Positions 57,682-64,000 of a stretch of 64,000 nucleotides of DNA are shown piece by piece. The stretch is from Pseudomonadota bacterium (lineage in GTDB: Bacteria > Pseudomonadota > Alphaproteobacteria > Micropepsales > Micropepsaceae). How positions within the stretch are numbered: position 1 is the first letter of the stretch; every line of letters starts with the position of its first letter. Where the stretch lies: positions 31,222 to 95,221 of the forward strand of contig JAJZDZ010000010.1 of assembly GCA_021851325.1 (NCBI GenBank), read 5' to 3'. The position numbers and the translations under genes were made by a program. The notes under the pieces are model-generated. The model was given only the letters and a program-made list of their open reading frames with translations. It was not told the origin of the DNA and did no database searches.

Positions 57682-58316
57682 GGCTGCCAGGAGAGAAAAT
57701 TGGCGAGAAGTCTAAGACCAATACTCTGGCTCTTCTCAGGATGAAACTGGGTGCCCGCGATATTGTCCCGCGCCACCATGGCGGTCAGCGGCCCACCGTA
57801 GTCGGTACGCGCGAGGACATCCTTCTGGACGTCGGGATTAAATACATAGGAATGCACAAAATATACGTCCGCGCCCTCGTCAATGCCCGCGAGCAAGGGA
57901 TGGGGGGCGCTGAAGGACAGCTGGTTCCAACCCATATGCGGGATCTTAAGACCAGGCGCAGAGAGGCGCTCAACCTTGCCGCCGATCCAGCCAAGCCCGG
58001 GGTGAGCCCCAAACTCGTGGCCCGAGGTGGCGAGCAGCTGCATGCCTACACAGATCCCCAAAAACGGAACCTGCCGGGTTTTGACCGCGTGAGTCAGCGC
58101 TGGCAGAAGCTGCGGTATTGCCGCGAGCCCGGCCATGCAGGCGCCAAAGGCGCCAACTCCCGGCAGGACGATGCGGGAGGCCGCGGCGATAGCGGCGGGC
58201 TGAGCACTGACGACGATCTCGCTGTCAACGCCGCTCTGGGCTGCCGCGCGCAGCAGGGCCTTCTGCGCCGAGCGCAGATTTCCAGAGCCGTAATCGATGA
58301 GAACGACGCGTTGCAT
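57678..58316 (-). CDS. hisH: Imidazole glycerol phosphate synthase glutaminase subunit
   Basis: A 212-residue class I glutamine amidotransferase providing ammonia to HisF. It has the GSGNLRSAQ and [11 protein letters not shown] segments, the nucleophilic Cys in [11 protein letters not shown], and the catalytic His-x-Glu in [13 protein letters not shown] 58316 ([10 protein letters not shown]) is the family start; the frame is open 90 codons further upstream. It is coupled to hisA by a 4-base overlap. Confidence 0.97.
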   Translation of the reverse strand: MQRVVLIDYGSGNLRSAQKALLRAAAQSGVDSEIVVSAQPAAIAAASRIVLPGVGAFGACMAGLAAIPQLLPALTHAVKTRQVPFLGICVGMQLLATSGHEFGAHPGLGWIGGKVERLSAPGLKIPHMGWNQLSFSAPHPLLAGIDEGADVYFVHSYVFNPDVQKDVLARTDYGGPLTAMVARDNIAGTQFHPEKSQSIGLRLLANFLSWQP

Positions 58317-58485
58317 GGCGGCACTGATAGCCCAAAGAGGGTGTTGCGCCAAACCGCATCTGAGGCCCGAAGCCGAAGCTGGGATGCCGCATACTGGAGC
58401 CGGCGCGAGGGGGCGGCGCAGCAGCCTTTCCTCGCTGTTTGGGTGCGGACAGTGTCTGCCCTCAAACTCTGCGGTTGAGCCAGGC

Positions 58486-60336
58486 CTAGCTTGGCGGCCG
58501 TCCCGCCGCGCCAGTGGGCGCGGCTTTGCCCGCCTCCGGGCGACAGGAGGGCGGGCCCGCCGCCACGGCCTCGACATTGAGATCAAGGCCGTTCACCTCG
58601 AGCGTGCGATAGGTGGTAACTGGCGCAACCACGGCATAAAGACCTGCGCGCAGCGCCTTTACCGTGCCCTGACAAAGTCCGCCGAAAGTACCGATCACCT
58701 GCCACCGCAACGCGGGCCCTACCCCAAGGATCGCGGTCTGCCACACCAAAGGTCCACCCCAGACGACGATCAGCTGGTCGGGGGGATGGCCCTTCAGCTC
58801 CGCCGGAAAGATCTCGCAATGCTGTCCTTCCTCCACCAGACAGGGCGGCACCCCTGTGGCCGGCGTCCACTCCTGTGTGATGAGCCCGGCTGGCAGGCCA
58901 TAGTCGCGGGGATAGATCCGCAGTTGTTCGGCACGGATGCGCGCTGGCAAGCGTGGGCTGAGGCCTGAGGCGGCAAGGAGCGCCTGCTGTGCACGGGTGC
59001 GGATCAGCTGCGCCTGCGGTCCTTGCGCATCCTTTGCCAGCGCCACAAGCGCGCGGTGGCCAAAGCGCGCGCCCTCCCGGGCCAGGTAGGAAAAATCGAA
59101 CCGCTGCGCTCCTACCTGCCCGCTTTGCAGCCGCGCCATCTGGCTGGCGACGGTAAGACGTGCCGGATCGGCAAGGGGTGAGTGAAGAAGGAGCAGCACG
59201 CCGCACAGCATAAGGCCGCCGGCGATATTGGCCCCGCCGAGGCCCGCGAGCCAGCTGCTGCCCCTCAGGCTGCGCCAGCCGGCCAGCGCATAACCCGCCG
59301 CAAGAATGCCAAAGACGACGAGCGCACCGCATCCCAGCACCCGCCGCACGCTGTAGCCAAAGGCACCGATGCGCAGCATGAGGGCATAGGCTGCAAGTGC
59401 GACCAGCGGCAGCACCAGAAAGGCCGCAAGCGTAGCGGTATGGCGCAACAGCGGCCGCGGCGTCTCTGCTCCCGTCTGCCACAGCGCATTGATGAGGACG
59501 ATCAGTGCCGCCGCCAGGGCCAGCATGAGCTCGCTGGCCCCCGCGCGCTGCGAGGCCAGATCGGCGCCGGTGAGCGTCGTCCCGAACAGAAAGGCAAGAG
59601 CAACAAAACAGGCCAGGGGCAGGAGCCAGACCAGCTGAAGCAGCAGGCCGCGGGTTTGCACCTGCCTCGCCGCTCCACGCTCTCGCCCGAGGCTAAGACC
59701 CAGCATCGCACCAAAGGCACTCAGCGGCCCCACGATCATGGGCTGCACCATCAGAACGCCCCCCGCCGGCCCCGTGATGAGCGCAAACAGCCCGGAGGCA
59801 ATCTTGAGGATGAGCCACAGGGCGACAACAAAGCCGGCGCTGAGAATCAGCTTGCGGCACAGCAGACGCGCGCGCTCGAAATAGGCCCCATAGGGAGCCC
59901 TGATTCCGCCCTCCCCCATCCACACGCCCACCATGACCTGGCCACTGGCGACGACGACGATGGCGGCGGCCATAACCCCGGGGCTGGGCAGCAACCGGTA
60001 GACCGGAAAGGCTGCACCTGAGGCGGCTGGAGGGAGAAACAGGCGAAGCCGGTCCCATGCGCCCATGAGGGCGAGAATACCGGTGCAAAGTGCGGCCCAC
60101 AGCCCGAGCGCCAGGTTCGGAATCTGCGCAAACCCGTCCACCAGCACCAGCGGCACCAGGAAGAGGGCCAGGACCAGGCCTGATACCAGTGGCGCTGCTG
60201 CCAGCGGAAACGCCCGGCCTTGCGCTGCGCCGAGTACAAGCGCCAGCGCCAGCACCTGACCCGCGCCGATGAGAAGCTCACGCCGCGGTGGCAACGAGGA
60301 AGCTCTCTTCGCGGTCGGTGTCTCTGGTTGCGTCAT
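58486..60336 (-). CDS. DUF4153 multi-pass membrane protein
   Basis: A 616-residue integral membrane protein with about 12 predicted helices in the first 400 residues and a soluble C-terminal part of about 215 residues. It has the pattern of alphaproteobacterial DUF4153 proteins, including LLPSPGVMAAAIVVV, the RIGAFGYSVRRVLG segment and a C-terminal periplasmic-type domain with two cysteines. The function is unknown. Its promoter lies in the 165-base gap divergent from the CHCC gene. A 169-base gap without a gene separates it from hisH. Confidence 0.8.
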   Translation of the reverse strand: MTQPETPTAKRASSLPPRRELLIGAGQVLALALVLGAAQGRAFPLAAAPLVSGLVLALFLVPLVLVDGFAQIPNLALGLWAALCTGILALMGAWDRLRLFLPPAASGAAFPVYRLLPSPGVMAAAIVVVASGQVMVGVWMGEGGIRAPYGAYFERARLLCRKLILSAGFVVALWLILKIASGLFALITGPAGGVLMVQPMIVGPLSAFGAMLGLSLGRERGAARQVQTRGLLLQLVWLLPLACFVALAFLFGTTLTGADLASQRAGASELMLALAAALIVLINALWQTGAETPRPLLRHTATLAAFLVLPLVALAAYALMLRIGAFGYSVRRVLGCGALVVFGILAAGYALAGWRSLRGSSWLAGLGGANIAGGLMLCGVLLLLHSPLADPARLTVASQMARLQSGQVGAQRFDFSYLAREGARFGHRALVALAKDAQGPQAQLIRTRAQQALLAASGLSPRLPARIRAEQLRIYPRDYGLPAGLITQEWTPATGVPPCLVEEGQHCEIFPAELKGHPPDQLIVVWGGPLVWQTAILGVGPALRWQVIGTFGGLCQGTVKALRAGLYAVVAPVTTYRTLEVNGLDLNVEAVAAGPPSCRPEAGKAAPTGAAGRPPS

Positions 60337-60501
60337 TTGGGATGTCCCACACCACGCCTAAGGACAGTCTACTCTCGGTGCGCTCTGGTACGATATGGTG
60401 TACTGACAGAAGGGGCCAGCCCGCCCCGTGGTCACGGCCTCAGCCGAAGCGGTTGCGGGAATGGCCGTCCTGGCTATGATCCGCCGCGCCTGCAAACAGT
60501 C

Positions 60502-60693
60502 ATGAGAGTTCCCATGCCCCTCGACGTGCCCGAAATCATCGAAGTCGACGCCACGCGCATTGCTTGTGACGGAGGCGGTGGCGCCCTCGGCCATCCGCGC
60601 GTCTTTCTCGAAATGGGCGATAAGAACTTTGTCGAATGCCCCTATTGCGACCGGCGGTTTGTGCTACGCGAAGGGGCCGAGGCGCATCATTGA
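60502..60693 (+). CDS. CHCC zinc-finger protein (NDUFS6-like)
   Basis: A 63-residue protein of the zf-CHCC family. Zinc ligands are C22, H31, C46 and C49 (IACDGG...GHPRVFLEM...VECPYCDRRF). In mitochondria the homologue NDUFS6 is a complex I accessory subunit; bacterial members in alphaproteobacteria are associated with the same complex. ATG 60502 is the likely start, with ATG 60514 as an alternative. Its stop codon TGA is shared with the TTG start of polA, so polA may be translated by coupling. Confidence 0.9.
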   Translation: MRVPMPLDVPEIIEVDATRIACDGGGGALGHPRVFLEMGDKNFVECPYCDRRFVLREGAEAHH

Positions 60694-63617
60694 ACGGGCC
60701 TGCGGCGAAGGGCCAAAGCCCCCATGGCCATATCTATCTGGTCGACGGTTCGGGTTTTCTGTTTCGCGCCTATCATGCGCTGCCCCCCCTGACGCGCAAA
60801 TCCGACGGCCTGCCCACTGGTGCAGTATCGGGTTACTGCAATATGTTGTGGAAGTTGCTGGAAGACATGCGCGATGGCGACCAGCCGACGCATGTTGCAG
60901 TCATCTTCGATGCGGCCAAACGGACTTTCCGCAACGATATCTATCCCGACTACAAGGCCCAGCGGCCGGAACCTCCGGACGATCTCATTCCACAGTTTGC
61001 ACTGGTGCGCGAAGCCACCCGCGCGTTTGGCATTCCAAGTATCGAGCAGACCGGTTTTGAGGCCGATGATCTGATCGCCAGCTATGCCCGCCAGGCGCGC
61101 GAAGCGGGCATGCGGGTCACCATCGTCTCTTCCGACAAGGACCTGATGCAGCTCGTCGTCGACGGTGCGGTCGAGCTGTTTGATACGATGAAGAACAAGC
61201 GCATCGGCACCGCCGAGGTGCTGGAGCGGTTCGGGGTTCCACCCGCCAAGGTGGTGGAGGTGCAAGCCCTGGCTGGCGATGCCGTTGACAATGTCCCGGG
61301 TGTCAGAGGGATCGGTGTCAAGACGGCCGCCGAACTGATCAACGCCTATGGTGATCTGGAGAACCTGCTTGCCCATGCCGAGGAGATCAAGCAGCCCAAA
61401 CGTCGGCAAAACCTGATCGACGGCGCCGAGCTCGCACGGGTCTCGCGCAGGCTCGTGGCCCTCGACGACCATGTGGATCTGCCCGTACCGCTGGCGCAGA
61501 TGCACGTGCATGAGCCTGAACCAACGCGGCTGATCGGCTTTTTGAAGGCCATGGAATTTGCGACGTTGACCCGGCGGGCAGCGACGCATTTTGGCATCCT
61601 GGATAGTGAGGCAATCCCGCCAGGTCCCGATCCGGCCGGCCAGCGTGCACAAAGTCCGGAGCCTGCATCTGTCGGGGATGACACCACACAGGGCCCGCTC
61701 ATCTGCGCTGACCAGAACCCCGGAGGTAAGCCTGGTGCCGTGATGGACCGCGGCGCCCTCCTGCGCGCCATCTCTTACGAACACTATGAATGCGTGACGA
61801 CGGCCGAGCGCCTCGCCTTTTGGCTCCGGCGGGCCTATGAGGCCGGGCGTGTCTGCGTTGACACGGAAACCACCTCGCTCGATCCGATGCAGGCATCCCT
61901 GTGTGGGGTATCCCTGTGTGTCGCGCCGGGCGAGGCCTGTTACATACCGTGCGGCCACAGCCATGCCGCGGGCCTTGACCTCGCGGCACAGGGCGCCATC
62001 CACCAGCTTCCAGAACACGCCGTGCTTGCCGCCCTCAAACCTTTGCTTGTCGATCCGGGCGTGCTCAAGATCGCGCAGAACATGAAGTATGACTATCTGA
62101 TCTTTGCCCGTCGCGGCCTTCATGTCACGCCGTTCGACGACACGATGCTGATGTCTTACGTGCTCGATTCCGCGCTGCACGGACATGGCATGGACGAATT
62201 GTCGGTCCTGCACCTGCAGCATACCCCCATCAGTTTCAAGGAGGTGACCGGTCGCGGCAAGGACAAGATCGGATTTGAGCAGGTGAGCCTTGAGAGTGCC
62301 ACCCGCTACGCTGCTGAAGATGCCGATGTTACCTTCCGCCTGCATGGCCTGCTCAAGGCCCGTTTGATCGGCGAAGGCAAGCAGACGGTTTATGAGACCC
62401 TGGAACGACCGCTTGTTGCCATTCTCGCGGACATGGAAGAGGCCGGCATTGCCATCGCTGCAGATCTTCTGCGCCGCCTCTCCAATGAGTTCGCAAACGA
62501 GATGCTCGAGCTGGAGCGGCACATCCATCAGGCCGCTGGACAGAGCTTCAACCTCGCCTCGCCCAAACAGCTCGGCGACGTTCTGTTCGGGACCCTTGGC
62601 CTGCCCGGTGGGAAGAAGACCAAGACCGGAGCCTGGTCAACCGATGCGGATACTCTCGAAACCCTCGCCTCTGCAGGACACGAGATCGCGCAGAAGATTC
62701 TCGACTGGCGCCAATTGGCCAAGCTGCGCGGCACCTATACCGATGCCCTGCCCGGATACGTCAACCGCGAGACTGGACGGGTTCATACCAGCTTTGCCTT
62801 GGCGTCAACCTCGACCGGCCGGCTGGCCTCGAGCGATCCCAATCTGCAGAACATCCCGATCCGCACCGCCGCGGGGCGCAAGATCCGGACCGCCTTTATT
62901 GCGCCCCCGGGCAAGCTTCTGCTCAGCGCTGACTACAGCCAGATCGAGCTGCGGCTTCTGGCCCACATCGCTGATATCGGCGCGCTCAAGACGGCATTCG
63001 CCCGCGGCATCGATATTCATGCCATGACCGCCTCCGAGGTTTTCGGGGTTCCCGTCGAAGGCATGCCTGCCGACATCAGGCGCCGGGCCAAAGCAATCAA
63101 TTTCGGTATCGTTTACGGCATTTCCGGATTTGGTCTTGCCAACCAGCTCGGCATCGAGCGCGACGAGGCCAACGCCTATATCCGTCGCTATTTCGAACGC
63201 TTCCCCGGCATTCGCACCTATATGGACCGCACCAAGGAATTGGCCCGCGCCCAGGGCTTCGTGGAAACCCTCTTCGGCCGGCGCATTCACATCCGTGAAA
63301 TCGCCTCCAAGGTTCCTGGGCTACGGGCCGGCGCCGAACGCGCGGCGATCAATGCCCCGATCCAAGGCAGCGCCGCCGACATCATACGGCGCGCCATGAT
63401 CCGTCTGCCAGAAGCGCTCGCACAGGCAGGCATGAGTGCCCGCATGCTGCTGCAGGTTCATGACGAACTTGTCTTTGAAGTTCCCGAGGCGGAAGCCGAA
63501 GCAAGTTGCGCGCTCATCGCCCGGATCATGGAGCGGGCCGCCTTGCCGGCGATCGAGCTGTCGGTACCGCTCGTGGTCGAAGCCCATGCCGCGGCCAACT
63601 GGGATGCGGCGCACTAG
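60690..63617 (+). CDS. polA: DNA polymerase I
   Basis: A 975-residue PolA with a 5'-nuclease domain (about 10-290), a 3'-5' proofreading domain with an intact DEDDy set (VDTETTS, MKYDYL, and Y and D in YAAEDADVTF), and the polymerase domain with motif A DYSQIELR, motif B RRAKAINFGIVYG and motif C VHDELVFE. It fills gaps and removes primers. The start is TTG 60690 inside TTGA over the stop of the CHCC gene, with GAGG 7 bases upstream; no ATG fits. Proofreading is retained, unlike in some relatives. Confidence 0.95.
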   Translation: MNGPAAKGQSPHGHIYLVDGSGFLFRAYHALPPLTRKSDGLPTGAVSGYCNMLWKLLEDMRDGDQPTHVAVIFDAAKRTFRNDIYPDYKAQRPEPPDDLIPQFALVREATRAFGIPSIEQTGFEADDLIASYARQAREAGMRVTIVSSDKDLMQLVVDGAVELFDTMKNKRIGTAEVLERFGVPPAKVVEVQALAGDAVDNVPGVRGIGVKTAAELINAYGDLENLLAHAEEIKQPKRRQNLIDGAELARVSRRLVALDDHVDLPVPLAQMHVHEPEPTRLIGFLKAMEFATLTRRAATHFGILDSEAIPPGPDPAGQRAQSPEPASVGDDTTQGPLICADQNPGGKPGAVMDRGALLRAISYEHYECVTTAERLAFWLRRAYEAGRVCVDTETTSLDPMQASLCGVSLCVAPGEACYIPCGHSHAAGLDLAAQGAIHQLPEHAVLAALKPLLVDPGVLKIAQNMKYDYLIFARRGLHVTPFDDTMLMSYVLDSALHGHGMDELSVLHLQHTPISFKEVTGRGKDKIGFEQVSLESATRYAAEDADVTFRLHGLLKARLIGEGKQTVYETLERPLVAILADMEEAGIAIAADLLRRLSNEFANEMLELERHIHQAAGQSFNLASPKQLGDVLFGTLGLPGGKKTKTGAWSTDADTLETLASAGHEIAQKILDWRQLAKLRGTYTDALPGYVNRETGRVHTSFALASTSTGRLASSDPNLQNIPIRTAAGRKIRTAFIAPPGKLLLSADYSQIELRLLAHIADIGALKTAFARGIDIHAMTASEVFGVPVEGMPADIRRRAKAINFGIVYGISGFGLANQLGIERDEANAYIRRYFERFPGIRTYMDRTKELARAQGFVETLFGRRIHIREIASKVPGLRAGAERAAINAPIQGSAADIIRRAMIRLPEALAQAGMSARMLLQVHDELVFEVPEAEAEASCALIARIMERAALPAIELSVPLVVEAHAAANWDAAH

Positions 63618-63682
63618 CGTGTGCGTATCTTCGCCTGCACGCCGGATGTGCCTCGGATGGTAGGCGCATCGGGGCAATGTTC

Positions 63683-64000
63683 TCAGGCAGAATTCGATCT
63701 TGTATCAGCAGCCATACCGGACTTTATCAACGACGTCTGCAGCTCGACGAGGGCATCGGTTTCGGTGAGCCCGGACTGGGCAATGAAGGCTTCGATAAAG
63801 GCAGGTGCATTGACAAGCGTGAGGGTGAGAGAGCGCGCGCGCGTCAGGAGCTTGCCTTCGGTGAACACCCCATTGACTGCCAGCTTGATGAGCGTCTGGA
63901 CCTTTTCAACCGGGTCCATTGCTTTGGCAGAAAGCCCGTCCAGAATGCGGGCCTTGCCTTCAACCTCAGTCGCGATGCGATCAAGCACTTCGGCAAGCTC
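63683..64000 (-). CDS. Partial gene, unknown, running off the right end
   Basis: At least 105 codons, open to the window edge, so the start is missing. It stops 65 bases beyond the polA stop in convergent orientation. The visible part is helical and acidic (VLDRIATEVEGKARILDGLS, VEKVQTLIKLAVNGVFTE) with no recognisable domain or membrane segment. The GTG at 63988 is not trusted as a start because the frame continues. Confidence 0.6.
   Translation of the reverse strand, partial: ELAEVLDRIATEVEGKARILDGLSAKAMDPVEKVQTLIKLAVNGVFTEGKLLTRARSLTLTLVNAPAFIEAFIAQSGLTETDALVELQTSLIKSGMAADTRSNSA

Noticed and set aside
60687..62528. 613-codon open frame antisense to polA
   Set aside because: It is opposite conserved PolA motifs and has no domain or ribosome site.

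Overview
The window reads as a continuous stretch of chromosome from a flagellated, aerobic, high-GC alphaproteobacterium. The class is supported by several lineage-typical genes: the zeta-type (DUF1476) ATPase inhibitor beside purC, FlbT/FlaF flagellin regulators, DUF1036, DUF2336 and DUF4153 proteins, an NnrU-like membrane protein, a YlxR protein fused to an L7Ae-like domain, and NusA with two C-terminal helix-hairpin-helix repeats. A TPR-glycosyltransferase resembling Caulobacter FlmG suggests Caulobacterales or a nearby order, but the genus cannot be fixed from this sequence. I see no insertion sequence, prophage, CRISPR array, rRNA or plasmid function. One tRNA gene is present.

Layout. 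48-4912 (minus): purine operon purC-purS-purQ-purL followed by bolA and the monothiol glutaredoxin grxD, with the DUF1476 gene divergent from purC. 5754-12203: accessory block holding a lipoprotein, a single-domain response regulator, a ZIP metal transporter, a dihaem cytochrome c4-like protein, a GAF protein, a bacteriohemerythrin and an aldo/keto reductase. This block has long non-coding gaps. 12639-12715: tRNA-Arg(ACG). 13078-17575: an OmpA-like lipoprotein, then a P1 peptidase, trans-aconitate methyltransferase and an orphan histidine kinase on the minus strand. 17937-22272: rpmH-rnpA-yidD-yidC-engB, then argB. 22389-26316: DUF1036, DUF2336, a HAD nucleotidase and dapD. 26313-28969: FlmG-like glycosyltransferase divergent from flbT-flaF.

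29206-35631: an NnrU-like protein, an Hpt protein, a ferredoxin-NADP reductase with a [2Fe-2S] ferredoxin, a proline-rich membrane protein, a methyltransferase and a TPR-sulfotransferase. 35662-43032: GST and GNAT, a MoxR ATPase / secreted protein / VWA module, gluQ, an HNH protein, coq7-dsbB-VOC. 43113-53946: a YgjP-like metallopeptidase and small partner, then the translation and RNA-turnover cluster rimP-nusA-ylxR-infB-rbfA-truB-rpsO-pnp. 54022-63617: a small membrane protein, an E-ExxH-E-ExxH diiron protein, a degenerate class III cyclase-like membrane protein, hisA and hisH, a DUF4153 protein, a CHCC zinc finger and polA. A partial gene runs off the right edge.

Most operons are tightly packed, with 1-4 base stop/start overlaps. 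The most unusual material lies in the accessory genes (FlmG-like glycosyltransferase, TPR-sulfotransferase, MoxR-secreted-VWA module, diiron protein, pseudocyclase) and in strong RNA hairpins around rpmH/rnpA and on both sides of pnp. No clearly new defence or mobile system was found.
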